Positions 33,374 through 45,900 of a DNA stretch of 64,000 nt are shown one piece after another. The stretch spans positions 18,832,979 to 18,896,978 of the forward strand of contig JACGWO010000011.1 of assembly GCA_034509735.1 (NCBI GenBank). Direction: 5' to 3'. A model generated the notes under the pieces. That model saw nothing but the letters and a program-made list of their open reading frames with translations. It ran no database searches and was not told the DNA's origin. Each line of letters opens with the position of its first letter. Positions within the stretch are counted from its first letter, which is position 1. This DNA comes from Sesamum alatum (Eukaryota > Streptophyta > Magnoliopsida > Lamiales > Pedaliaceae). Made by a program: the position numbers and the translations under genes.

Positions 33374-33798
33374 GGGTAAATTACAGCCACCTCCCCTGAG
33401 GTTTGGCAGAATTACAAATACCCTTGTTGTTTGAAAAATTACAAATACCTCCCAAGGCTTGTAATTTTTAACCAAAAGCTTAAAATTGACCATTTTGCCC
33501 TTGAATTTTTTTTATTAAATTGTAGAAAAACCCGTCGAGGCAAATTGCCTTATTGCTCCTCTGTGTAAAAAACTTAACAAACATCTTATGCACATTGTAG
33601 TTCAAAAATAATTTAAGAATTAAATATAAAATAATTTAGTGCATAAGGGCATGTTGGTCGGTTCACCCATAAGAATGAATGGAAATGGGTTATTTGTTAG
33701 ATGGTTAAAAACCTTAGGGGGTTATTTATAATTTTTCAAACAACAAGGAGGTATTTGTAATTACGCTAAATTTCAGTTAATGTAGCTGTAATTTACCC
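33374..33798. mobile_element. small TIR element, about 425 bp, Mutator-like
   Basis: It begins GGGTAAATTACAGC and ends GCTGTAATTTACCC. Arms extend for roughly 100 bp (CAAATACC..CTTGTTGTTTGAAAAATTA on the left, TTTTTCAAACAACAAGGAGGTATTTG on the right). The flanking 9-mers ATATTTTTA and TAATTTTTA match at 7 of 9 positions, which fits an old 9-bp target duplication. It is non-coding. Confidence 0.65.
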
Positions 33799-34186
33799 TA
33801 ATTTTTAGGCACTTATGTGGGCACCTCTTACACGTTGGCATACAAATCCTCATGCCAGTGTTTACCAACACTCTAAGGGACTAGTACTAGTCCACTCAAT
33901 GAGGGTCAATAAATAAGGTAGACAAGAAAAACTAATTGAATATAAGGTAAAAAGATAAATAGATTTTTTTAATAAAAGGCGAGAGAAAAGACTAGAGATA
34001 GATATATAAAATAAAAATATAATTATAAAAACAAAAATTTTAGAAAGAAAAGGAATGGAGAGAACATGTTAGAGTGGAACGAAAAGTTGAAAGGAGTGTG
34101 CCAGACTGGACGAAAAACGAGCAACTAATGAAAAAGATCAATTTCCTCGACACTTGGTCAATATTTTATAATTTAATTATCTAATT
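33799..34186. other. intergenic spacer without a recognised feature
   Basis: A purine-rich, AT-rich stretch between two mobile elements. Nothing coding or repetitive is recognised. Confidence 0.5.
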
Positions 34187-34191
34187 ATCTT

Positions 34192-35113
34192 TGTAAACAA
34201 ATCTTCGTGTTCCTAAATTTATTGAAACAAGAAAATATTACAAATGAATTTCTTGAATTGAATTGAATATTTGTGGGTGCGAAATCTCTACTTGGAAACC
34301 TCTGATTCTTCTCTTCGAGAACGTGAGCTTTGACTTCGGCAACTTCGGAGGTGAAACTCTACGTTTGATCTCCTTTGACGTTGACTTTGACTTTGAATAA
34401 CGTTAATTCGGGGGTCGTTGACTTGTTCTCGGATCAAACGCTATAAACTTGGAGATATTTGACTTGAACTTGGGATATTTCTTGGTGGATTTGAGACTTT
34501 GATCTTCTGCCAAGGTGAATTTCTGTCTTGATAACGTTAATTCGCCGGTCTTTGAACTTCTTGTTGAATTAAATGCTGATTTTGGATTATTTCCATGACG
34601 AACGTCGTGGATTTTTCCTTGATTTGTGCTTGAGAGAATTTTGGGACTTCTTGAATTTTCTCTTGCTTGTGTCTTCAATTGTATGTGCGTGTGTCTTCAA
34701 TTGTGTTCCACTGACCCCGTGTTATAGTTGTCAAAGAGGTAGAGTTGTGGTGAACTTGAACACTTATTTTGTATTATCTCTTTATTTTAATTTAAAGAGA
34801 TAAATACATTAAATATTTGGGAAGACATGATTGGTCAATTTCGATATTATCTCTTTAATTTTTGTATTTTTCAAAGAGATAATATAAGAAATATTTGTCC
34901 TGATTTGATTGGCCGAACACCTCAATTTGACACTTGTCGGCAGTTGATTTGATGACGAAATATATATTAAAATATCAATTAAATTAACTATTTATATTTA
35001 AAATTAATTTAGTAAATTCTCAAATATAAATAGAAAAATAGAATATAATTGATAGATAATATATATTTTCCACTTGTCGTTATTTGATTGGTTGCGAAAT
35101 TTATTTGTCTACA
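34192..35113 (-). repeat. 3' LTR of the gag-only element
   Basis: On + it begins TGTAAACAAATCTTCGTG and ends TTTATTTGTCTACA. It matches 37525-38455 with scattered differences and small gaps, for example GACGTTGACTTTGACTTTG versus a shorter form. A polypurine tract (minus GAGGGGGCATT) abuts it at 35114-35124. Confidence 0.92.
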
Positions 35114-35339
35114 AATGCCCCCTCGAGACTTGTTCGCGAGCATCTACTGCAACGAAGTGAAGGAGTGAACATGTCTCAAAATTAATTCTTCTTCATATGT
35201 TGTTCTTTTTTTTTTTTTTTTTATAACATTTGATTGGACTTGAAAACATTGTTGAAGTTGCCTATGTACCTCTGTGGGATGATCAAGTCATAACGTAGTT
35301 CACTTGAATTATTCTCATATAGAATCTTCAAACTTGACT

Positions 35340-36255
35340 TCGTAGATAGTTTATACTCATATCAAGGAGTTCTTGACTTGAACTTATTTGAATTTCTTGA
35401 TAGTTTATTCTCATATCAATGAGTCTTCAACTTGAATTTGTAGGTAGTTTATAATCATATCAAGGAGTTCTGGACTTTGTAGATAGTTTATACTCATGTC
35501 ATGGAGTTCTTGACTTGAATTTGTCGATAGTTTATACTCATATGAAGGAGTTCAAGTAAATTTGTAGATAGTTTATACTTGTATGAAGGAGTTTTTCAAC
35601 TTGAATTTGTAGATAGTTTATACTCGTATCAAGGAGCTCTTTGACTTAAATTTATAGATAGTTTATACTCATATCAAGGAGTTTTTCAAATAATTTTATA
35701 GATAGTTTATGCTCGTATCAAGGAGTTCTTCAACTTGAATTTGTAGATAGTTTATACTCATATCAAGGAGTCTTTGACTTGAATTTGTAGATAGTTTATA
35801 CTCATATCAAGGAGTACTAAGATTTTTTTTTTGGATATTAGATAGTTTATGCTCATATCCAGGAATGCTCATATCCAGGAGCATTGAGATTTTTTTTTTT
35901 TTTTTTTGATATTAGATAGTTTATGCTCATATCAAGGAGTTCTTTGACTTAAATTTGTAGATAGTTTATACTCATATCAAGGAGTATTGAGATTTTCTTT
36001 ATTCTTTTTTTTTTTTTGGATTTAGATAGTTTATGCTCATATCCAGGAGCACTTGAGATTTCTTTTTCAACATTAGATCGTTTATGCTCATATCTAGGAG
36101 CACTAAGATTTCTTTTTCAACATTAGATAGTTTATGCTCATATCTAGGAGCACTAAGATTTTTTTGGGACTTTAGATAGTTTATGCTCATATCTAGGAGC
36201 ATTGATTTTTTTTTTTTGGGACATTAGATAGTTTATGCTCATATCCAGGAGCATT
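35340..36255 (-). repeat. minisatellite, about 19 degenerate units, inside the gag-only element
   Basis: The core word GATAGTTTATACTCATATCA followed by AGGAG recurs every 43-75 bp from about 35350 to 36250. The linker is usually TTCTTGACTTGAATTTGTA on the left half and poly-T on the right half. Two sub-variants (ATACTCATATCAAGGAG and ATGCTCATATCCAGGAG) are grouped rather than mixed, as expected from stepwise amplification. It lies between gag and the 3' LTR and does not code. Confidence 0.92.
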
Positions 36256-36263
36256 GAAAATTT

Positions 36264-37454
36264 TCATTGTGTTGCATCATCATCAGCATCATCATTGATA
36301 TCATTTGAGTATTCGTCTTCTTTGCAATTGAAGCTCATTTCAATTCCATGTGCACGAGTCGCTAGCTCTTCAAAAGTTTTTGGTTTTATTGCTTGAAGAA
36401 TATAGCAAAGTTCCCAATGCATCTTTGGATACACATTTCAGTTGATGAAATCTCGGACAATCGATCTTTGCAATTAAGGCTCAAATTTTTCCAGCGATTG
36501 ATATAATCAATGATGGGCTCTTCTTTCCACTGGTGTGAGTTTGTAAGCTCGATCATACTGACCGTTCTTCTGATACTGTAAAAACGATTGAGAAACTCTT
36601 GTTCTAATTGCCCCAATGTCAACTGAGTTGGCTTCCAAGTCGGTGTACCAATCAAACGCATTTCATTTCAAAGATCGAACAAATTGTTTGACGAGGTGAT
36701 CCCCATATGTTCCAGCGTTGTTGCATGTTTCCACGAAGTGAGCCACATGTTGCTTAGGATTGCCTTTGCCATCAAATTGCTGGAACTTGGGAGGTTGATA
36801 GCTGATTGGCATCTTCAGATGATCAATTCTTTGAGTGTATGGCTTTGTGCAAGTACAGGACGACCTTGAGGTTCCCTCGATCTTGCTTCTGATGGTTCCT
36901 TCAATGAATTCTTTGAGTCGGTCCACTGGAATAAGTCCATCAGATGAGATTTGAAGCTCTTTTGCAGACTTATCCTTCTTGGGATAATGCTGCTTTGCGG
37001 ATGCCTCTTTTTCATCATGAGCCTCAATTCGTTTCACCCTGATATGGCTTGTGTCAACGTTGTCTGGCTTGTTGATCAACCTAGAAATTTGGGCATCTTG
37101 CTCTTGGACACGCTTGGTGAGTCCCTCGATAGCCCTTGTCAGACTTGCAATCTGCTCTTCTAAGGTTGTGGCATTCGTTACTTTGACTGGGGCCACATTC
37201 GTTGTGAAGGAGTAGCTAGACACGGAGCAAGGAGAGGATGAAGGAGATTTATCTTCGTCGTCTTCACTTGCATGGCTAGATATGAAGGTGTCCTTCTAAG
37301 CAGACTCAACGGGAGGAATCATCTGGGAAGGTTCTTTAAGTTTCTTTGACATACTTCTCGTAGTAACACCGAGACTCTTGGTACTTGAACTTGAAGACTT
37401 CGATGTGGCGAGTTTGGAATTCACCGTTTTCGCAACTTTTCCTTGAGTGTCCAT
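36264..37454 (-). pseudogene. gag of the gag-only element, with stops and a frameshift
   Basis: It starts at the ATG at 37454 (MDTQGKVAKT) and ends DDDATQ-stop at 36264. The N-terminal region is Ser-rich, then a coiled-coil-like segment (LEEQIASLTRAIEGLTKRVQ) and a gag core. The core has YQPPKFQQFDGKGNPKQHV, VKQFVRSLK, EQEFLNRFYS and IDYINRWKNLSLNC. Breaks visible are a stop near 37297, a stop with a lost segment near 36660, and a shift near 36425. The protein would form particles carrying the RNA. It has no protease or pol downstream. Confidence 0.85.
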
Positions 37455-37524
37455 TGAAATACTTTACACTTTGTTGAAGGGAAGAGATGAGAGGTAGAGC
37501 GGTCCCACTGGGCGTGCCAAAATT

Positions 37525-38455
37525 TGTAAACAAATTTTCGTGTTTTTTAATTTATTGAAACAAGAAAATTTTATAAATGAATTTTTTGAATTGAATTGAA
37601 TATTTATGGGTGCGAAATCTCTAGTTGGAAACCTCTGATTCTTCTCTTCGAGAACGTGAGCTTTGACTTCGGCAACTTCGGAGGTGAAACTCTACGTTTG
37701 ATCTCCTTTGACTTTGAATAACGTTAATTCGGGGGTCGTTGACTTGTTCCGGGATCAAACGCTATAAACTTGGAGATATTTGACTTGAACTTGGGATATT
37801 TTTTGGTGGATTTGAGACTTTGATCTTCTGCCAAGGTGAATTTCTGTCTTGATAACGTTAATTTGCCGGTCTTCGGACTTCATGTCGAATTAAACACTGA
37901 TTTTGGACGATTTTCGCGATGAACGTCTTGAATCTTGCCTAGAACGCCGTGGATTTTTCCTTGATTTGTGCTTGAGAGGATTTCGGGGCTTCTTGAATGC
38001 TCTCTTGCTTGTGTCTTCAATTGTATGTGCGTGTGTCTTCAATTGTGTTCCACTGACCCCTTTATATAGCTGTCAAAGAGGTAGAGTTGTGGTGAACTTG
38101 AACAGTTATTTTGTATTATCTCTTTATTTTAATTTAAAGAGATAAATACATTAAATATTTGGGAAGACATGATTGGTCAATTTCGATATTATCTCTTTAA
38201 TTTTTGTATTTTTCAAAGAGATAATATAAGAAATATTTGCCTTGATTTGATTGGCCGAACACCTCAATTTGACACTTGTCGGCAGTTGATTTGATTACGA
38301 AATATACATTAAAATATCAATTAAATTAACTATTTATATTTAAAATTAATTTAGTAAATTCCAAAATATAAATAGAAAAATAGAATATAATTGATAGATA
38401 ATATATATTTTCCACTTATCGTCATTTGATCTGTTGCGAAATTTATTTGTCTACA
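37525..38455 (-). repeat. 5' LTR of the gag-only element
   Basis: Begins TGTAAACAAATTTTCGTG and ends TTTATTTGTCTACA on +. The interior next to it (minus TTGGCACGCCCAGTGGGACC, about 37501-37520) is a typical plant LTR-element primer binding site, which sets the orientation. Confidence 0.92.
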
Positions 38456-38677
38456 ATCTTTTCTGAATAATTTAGTTACAATATATTCTTATTATAAACT
38501 TAAAAAATTCTAAGGTTTGATGGCCTATTACTTATGTGAGAGAGATAGAGAAAATATGGACTTCGAAGAATGATATACTACTTTTTCTCTTCTTATCATA
38601 TGGGGTGGTCTGTTTATAAACTACAAAAATTTTATCACAAAACAAATAATCAAAAGTGTTAACTACAAACTCTTTAA

Positions 38678-39666
38678 GGGCATGATTGGTTCAACGTAAT
38701 GTAATTAAGTGGGAATGAAATGAATTTAGTAATAAAATAGATAAAAAAAAAAGAATCATATTAAATAGTATTCTTATGATGGTATACACAAGAAATTAGA
38801 GGTAATAGGATTATCATTCCTAGTTGATTCTATTCACATAATTTATAATTAGAAAATAATAATTAGTAATGGAATAAAAATTTCTTTTATGAAAAATTTG
38901 TCCTTTAGTATCTTTTTTAAAAATATATTGATTCATATTTTATTGATATGTTAATTTCAATATACAACAATAGTATTTTCAAAATTGTTTATAAAAGATT
39001 ATAAGCAATTTGACATTTTATATGTTACTGAATATATATATATATATGTATATGTGTGTGTGAAAAATATTTATTTACATAAGAAATAACTTGTTAACTC
39101 AATAAAAATATAGATAATATTTTTCTGCTAAAAAAAATTAAAAAAATGATTGAACAACCAAATGGATTAAGCTATTTAATCATATTGTATGTACCATTAT
39201 TTCTTCAATACTCGGTGACAGAAAATATTAAATTAATTAATAAAAATATTTAAATATCAAACTAATATAATTTTTTTATCACCATATATGCACAATTATT
39301 TCTCAGAACCAAATACAAGATATACTTAATTTTAATAACTAAAACTAAACATTAAACTAATACAATGTTGGAAAGGGAAATGCCTAATCCCTTATATAAG
39401 GGAATAAGAATTCCCATGGAAATGGTCATTCCTAATACTAATTTATACTAAATACAAGATATACTTAATTTTAATAACAACTAAAACTAAACATTAAACT
39501 AATACAATGTTGGAAGGGGGAATGCCTAATCCCTTATATAAGGGAATAAGAATTCCCATGGAAATGGTCTTTCCTAATACTAATTTATACCAAGCATATA
39601 TATATATATATATATATATATAGGAATGAGCTTAGGAATGCTCATTCTTACATGCCAACCATGCCC
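38678..39666. mobile_element. PIF/Harbinger-like non-autonomous DNA element
   Basis: Ends are GGGCATGATTGG (left) and CCAACCATGCCC (right), matching at 11 of 12 positions as inverted repeats. TAA flanks both ends (38675-38677 and 39667-39669), the 3-bp duplication of the PIF/Harbinger group. At 989 bp and non-coding, it is a Tourist-like non-autonomous element. It contains a tandem duplication of about 139 bp and a (TA)n tract. Confidence 0.82.
39311..39590. repeat. two-copy tandem duplication of about 139 bp
   Basis: The unit at 39311-39449 is repeated at 39450-39590. Both hold AAATACAAGATATACTTAA, ACAATGTTGGAA.GG, CCCTTATATAAGGGAATAAG and ATTCCCATGGAAATGGTC. It is nearly identical, so recent, and lies inside the PIF-like element. 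A (TA)n tract follows at 39596-39622. Confidence 0.92.
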
Positions 39667-39689
39667 TAAGGGGAATACTAAGTGGGAGG

Positions 39690-41880
39690 TGTACATTCAT
39701 ATATATATGTTTTTATTTACAATATTTTCTCTTGAATGTACATCTCATATCATATATAAATATTGTCTCGTTAAATACCTATGCTTGAAAAAGCTCAACG
39801 GGACAAAAATAATGGTTAAGGAAAATAGTCAATTGTATAATCTCTCCCTCAACTTTAGGCAACTATTTTCCAAAATTCATATACGATCTACTTGAACACT
39901 TTTGTTTGTGACAACTTTGTAAATAATCCGTTAAGTTGTGACTTGATCGAATCTGTTTAATATCAATTTTGTCTTCCACTTGAAGCTCGTAAATTGAGAA
40001 AAATTTTGGTGATATATGTCGAGTTATGTCATTCTTAATATATCTTTCCTTGATCCTAGTGATGCAAACCACACTATGTTCATATATCACTATGGGACTT
40101 TTTCCAATTGATTCTAGTCTACACGACTCATGAACATAATGTATTAGTAATCTAAGCCACACGCATTCCCTTCCTATATAATATAATGCAATTAACTTGC
40201 AATATAGTCCTATATCACTTGTTTCACACAAATAACGTAGAATGTGTTTGATACTGTCCCAATATCTCTTTGCTAACGTTAAACTATATCTTGCTAATAG
40301 ATTAACTGAAAATGCTATATCTAGTCAAGTATTATTAGCAGCACTACAAGAAAATTGGTACATCAATACACCAAAACACTTGGATATGGTACAATTGTAG
40401 ACCCAAAATCTTATCATCATCTGCTCATAGACAGAAGGATCCTTTTTAATATCATCTGGTCAAACTACCATCTGTGTGCGTAATGGATGAACGTTATTCA
40501 TATGAAAATACTTATGACTTTTCTGCATAACTTAATTGAAGAGCAAAAATTCTATCCTTAATATGTTTGAATTGCAGGTGGAGAAATACTTTATGGACCT
40601 AAATCTTTCATTTTAAATTCCCTTTTCAATTAATCAATTGACTAAAGAGATTAGACGATCTAAAATCATCAACATACACAGCTATAGTTACATGCCTCGA
40701 CTAAGACCTCTTTATGAATAAATAGACTTATTTGTTAATTGTAAAACCCATCCTTTATTAAGTACGCATTGGCAAGTGTACCATACACACCCTGATTGTT
40801 TAAGGTTGTACAAGGAATTTTCAATTTGATGGAATACGTGGGACAGGCCTTTGACTTTAATGCTTTAGGCATTTTCAATTCCTTTAGGATCTTTATCCCA
40901 TGACCCATAGAAAAATATGCAGTTACCATATCCATGAGTTGCATTTGCAGCCGTTCAGTTACCGCTAAACTGATTAAAAATCAGAGTGTGATTGCATCCA
41001 CTATAGGTGATATGTTTTAGTATACAACTCTTGCCTTTTGAGTAAAGCCTTAAGCCACAAACTACTACTATACCGTACAACTTCACTTTGTTCGTTCCGC
41101 TTTTAACCAAAGATCTACTTATATATGACTAGCTTGATACCGTTTAGATATTGGAGTTATAAGTTCAAATACTCCTCACTTATTTAGTGAGTCAAGCTCT
41201 ATTTTTATTATTTTCGTTCAATTTTTCCAATCATTCAGTGTCAACATTCCTCCATAGTTTGCAAACTATTTTCATTTTCAACCATGATTCAGACAACTGC
41301 AGAATAGGCAAAACGTCATCGATTTCAATTTCAACTCAATACCAGCCCAAGCTATCGTAACCATAATTAGTAGACATTTCGTAATGGTATTCAAGATCTT
41401 GCTCATTATGTTCAGAGTCTTTAGATAAAACCAACAGGGATTTTCGGCACATCAACATCCTTATTAATTAGGACGACATGCTTTTTCTCTTTCAAGGATA
41501 TGCATCTTAGAGCAAATCGTCTACCACGCCTCCGGTGTATATGTGACTCACATGTCTATGGTTGGTTAAAAGTTGCTTCAAGAACTTTTAGGCGAGCTAA
41601 AATATTTTGTGATCCTTTTGGTATCTATAAACGCATATGATAGACTTGTTTTCATTGTTTTTCTAAGTATTATAATTAATCCATGTATTATGACGTTCAC
41701 TACCATTACTATAATATGACCACCACGACCGCGACCACGTGCATATGAATGGCCTGAAGCCTTCAAGCTTCTCCAATTAGTAAACACCAACGTGATAAAT
41801 AATATTTCGGGCACATAACAATTTACCAGGATTAATACTTGTTTTAGAATCAATAATAATGATTATTTAAATATCCATGT
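39690..41880 (-). pseudogene. heavily decayed Ty1/copia polyprotein remnants
   Basis: Only short matches survive on minus. There is a Gly/Arg-rich gag tail (SYARGRGRGGH, near 41730). A gag-pre-integrase-like stretch lies near 41030-41120. An RT active-site word, AVYVDDF, lies near 40665. RT/RNase H spacer-like fragments lie at 40735-40944. Frames break every few dozen codons. Boundaries are approximate and no LTR was identified. Confidence 0.6.
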
Positions 41881-42947
41881 TTTTGGGATCTCTTTTTTTT
41901 TTTTTATATCCCAACCTAGTTTCACTAGTTATGAAGTGCTCTATTCAAACGCCATGTGAAAATTATAAAAAATAGTAATGAAAAGGCTTTAGATCAAAAT
42001 ACGCATATATAGGTGCATTCCCAATAGTTATAAATGGTAAAAACAGCTAGCTTTAAAAAAACAAAAAACTAAAATACAAAATTTAACCACAAAGTATAAT
42101 AAATCTTAACATTTAATTCCCTCAATTTTTCAAAAATTACAATTTCATTCCAGGGACATTTTGATCTGCAAAAATTGTCAAATTATAATCAAAATTTTAT
42201 GGGGGGTATTTTGAAAACATCACATGTTAAATTCACAAGAATCCTACCACTAGAGTTTCATGTAAAAAGAAAAAAAAAAACCTCAAGTGGAATAATTGTA
42301 ATTTTCAACATAAGCGAATATATTTACAATTAGAAGATGTTGATGTAATTTACCGTATAATATATTTCTAAACTGAATTGTGTAGACTCTAGACATTCAC
42401 AAACAAGTTCTTTTCACCCATAAACGAAAAAATAAAAGCACGGTTGTTTTCACCCCTGCTGTAACAAGTTCCAGATTGTTATACTTTGCCCACAACTGTT
42501 GACAGAGAAAACACATGCACAGTTCAAGTGAAGTTAGAAGTTATTTACCTAGACTCAGGTCAAATTTCAATAGGTATTTTAGTTAAAAATATCAGAAAAA
42601 AAGAAAACCAAAAAAGAAAAAAAAAAAAAAAAAAAAGCATAAAGGAAGTTTGCTTCAATCATTCACCAGTGTATTTTCTGCAGGAGTGACCAATCAACTA
42701 CATAGAGCAGAATTATTGTCTCAACTTTGCTACAGTGTAGCGCGGATGTGATTGTATGCTTCTAGCCTTCTATAGCTGGTTTTGACTCATGAAATGCTCT
42801 GTAATTTAATCTACAAAACCTCATCCAATACATCTTTTGGGGGCCTACCGGGGCATCATTTTCGACAGAAGCTGGGACGAGCACTTTGAATCTTCGTTCT
42901 TGAGGCTTTTCTCCTCGATGTGGCATTACAATGTGTATGTGAAGAGA
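41881..42947. other. intergenic sequence downstream of the glyoxalase gene
   Basis: AT-rich, with A-runs near 42268-42280 and 42618-42638. About 42050-42360 has the look of a diverged inverted-repeat element (AAATTACAATTTCATTCC...GGAATAATTGTAATTTT). The last 200 bp before 42947 probably include the glyoxalase 3' UTR. No gene is supported. Confidence 0.5.
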
Positions 42948-45900
42948 TTACTCCAGTTCCTTGAGAAAATCGATATTGTCAACAAAAACCTGCAACGATG
43001 GAACAATAGTTACCAAATGTTTCCTCACAAACAAAAACATTAACTGAACTGCAGCGTAATGTATATATTGTTAAGTATGTCTTACTCCCGTAGACATAAG
43101 ATACACATGATCTTATTTTCTCAGAAATGTAATACCTTGATTAATAGACATAAAACAGTTCCCAAAGAAGATTCTTTTTCATAACTAGTTTAAAGTACTT
43201 TTAGGCAAATCCGGAAACCTTACAAGTTATTGCTATCACAGCACAATCAAGTCTGAAGTCCAAGTAGGAAGGGGAATATATGAAGAGCACGGAAAACCAA
43301 CTCACTATTATAACCCTTTGATGATTTTGGTTCCAAAAAGTTAATCGATATTCACGAGCTACCATAAAATGGGTACTCTTTAATGTGACAACAATGACAA
43401 AAAGAATGTAAACAGCATTACAATGTGCGAGAGTACATGGACAGTATTAATACTATGTGCTTTAGCATTCCATGGATGTAATCTCCGCTCTTAAGAAGCA
43501 AATAATAGATGTCTAAAATTTATCAGATGCCCTCAAAACTGCTACTTCCAGACCTGCGGGCAACCTACTATTTACAGTGAAATCTATTACTTGAATTGCC
43601 ACATGCCAATTGTTGATCTGAATCAGGAATGATAAATATACCAAAAATAATGTAGAAAGGCCAAACAACCAATTTAAAGCAGTAGAATTTCTGTTGTAAG
43701 GAAGAGAGTTAAAAATGAACAAACGGTCCACAAGAAAAAAGGCAATACCGTCTTCCAACCATCAGGATCTAGGCATGCAGTGATCTTGGTGTTAATACCA
43801 GGTAGAGGTCCAGGTTCTCTGGTAATATTCCCACCACATAGCTTAATTGCTTCAGCTGTTCTATAAACATCATCTGTCCCTATTGCTATCTGCAAGTGGA
43901 ATTAGTTAGCCAGTATAATAAAACATTGTTTTGTCAGGTTACTGAAGAAAAACCAAGGGCAGCAGGAACTCTAGGTGAGGGGATAGAACCTGAGCATAAG
44001 CATTGCCTTTGTCATATTCAGTAACACCATAATTATATGTAAACTCCATCACAACACTTTTATCTTCAGGACCATAGCCCATCATTGCTATTGTATACTG
44101 CACAAACAACAAAAACGTCTTGTGAGTGTGTGGTGTTCGCTAAAAGCAATTTATACACATGACTATACATCAACAACCACTTCCTCTAACTCAAGTTAGG
44201 AATCAGCATTAGTTCAGTTTCAGGCTGTCAAAGGTTCTCACATATTAGATCAGTCAATAATTTCTAATGCACCATGAGGATGGGAGAGACAGACATTAGC
44301 TGCTGAGTTGCAATTTTTCTAGCCGTTAGATCTAAATCAGAAAAGCAGGTCCTACCTTGTATTCAGGGTTGTCCCGCTTGCGAAGTAGCTCCATGCCAAA
44401 AGCCTAAATATATTAAAACACTTTCAGATTTGCACAGAAAAACAGCAGCAACACAAAAGGACATTGTATACCATAACCAAGACCTCATGAAAACATGAAA
44501 ATATAAAAGAACCCCACCTTCTCATAGAATTCAATAGCACGATCAAGATCTCCTACTCGAAGCATTACTTGACATAATGGCTCAGGTGTAGGACCTCTTT
44601 CCAGAAGTTCAAACTTGTAACCATCTGGATCTTCTATAAACGCAATCACGGTTTTGCCACCTTTGACAGGTCCAGGTTCCCGTGTGACTTTGCCACCCTT
44701 AGCTTTTATAAGTTCTACTGTCTTTGCTACCTGTAAATCCCAACACAAATTTCCAGGAAATTTCATCAACTCTGAAGAAAAAAGCTCTCATGGCTTGAGT
44801 GCACGTAGGATGAGTGAGAGGGAGAGAGCCAGATAGGCTGGCAGACGGACAGATAGACGCACACACACGGAGAGTCTCTATGAAAATTTCAAAATTGAAC
44901 AACAATTAGCTCAATCCTCTTCCAAGAAAACGAAAGCTGCAGAATGCAACTACATCAGTATAATTGGAAACAAACTGTAATGTAACCATGACATGGGTAC
45001 CAAGACATTAAGTACGTCCTGGTTAATAATTCCAATATTCATCGTATACTTTCCTGCCATATACCTGCTCTCTGCAGAAAGTTGAATTACGTAATAAACT
45101 AACAATATCACATTCATAATACTGCTTCTAATAAAGGATCAGAAAAGAAGCATTTTACAGAACTAAAGGATAACTAGGATCTGAAAGAAGAAACAAGTAA
45201 CAGTTGTCGAGATCGACAGTCAACAGGTTATCTACTGAACGGTTATATAAATGCATTGAAACTTACATCGTCCACTGCAATTCCAAAATGACCAAAACCA
45301 CTGCCGATATCATATTTGTCAACGCCGTAGTCTGACAGAATCAAAAGATCAAAGCAAAATATTGATGATTAGTCAATTAAAGCAACAGTAGATAACAATA
45401 TCCACATGTAAAGAGACAGAGTTCAGAGCATATTTGAGCAAGCAATTTAGAGGTCAAGAGAAGAGAAATTTAGAAACACTGCCAACTGCTTACTGTAAGT
45501 GAGTTCAATCACAAAGTGAGAATCTTCTGGACCATATCCAAGAAAGGCATTTGTATATCTTTCCTCCGGAATATCTCGCTTTCTGAGCAGCTTCATGCCC
45601 AGACACTCCGTGTAAAATCTGCAGCCACCATTTGATTATACTAAAGCAATCATTCTCATAGGGAAGAACCAGAAAGCCAAGATCAATAGCCTATTAATTT
45701 TTTGAAAAAGTTTACTTTATTGTCCTGTCCAAATCCCCAACACGGTAGACAACATGGAGCATTCGTCTCTTGTCCTTTTTGACCCACTCCAAAACATTTT
45801 CTTGCGTAGTAGCAGAACTTGCTTGTGTTGCATTTCCTCCAGCTCTAACTGGTTTTCTGCACCTATCTTCCTTAAACAACTTAGAACTTCTGAGCCCAAA

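Larger units (their letters stand above)
34192..38455 (-). mobile_element. gag-only LTR retrotransposon (TR-GAG-like) with perfect target duplication
   Basis: Two highly similar LTRs (34192-35113 and 37525-38455) bound a 2.4-kb interior. The flanking 5-mers are both ATCTT (34187-34191 and 38456-38460), a perfect target duplication. On minus the interior runs primer binding site, gag pseudogene, minisatellite, polypurine tract. No protease, RT or integrase is present, so it must use another element's enzymes. This is the arrangement of plant TR-GAG or LARD-like elements. LTR similarity suggests a fairly recent insertion. Confidence 0.93.

Noticed and set aside
35340..36255. Regular short repeats with spacers, superficially like a CRISPR array
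   Set aside because: Units are degenerate, spacing varies from 43 to 75 bp, spacers are repeats themselves, and it lies inside an LTR retrotransposon of a plant genome.
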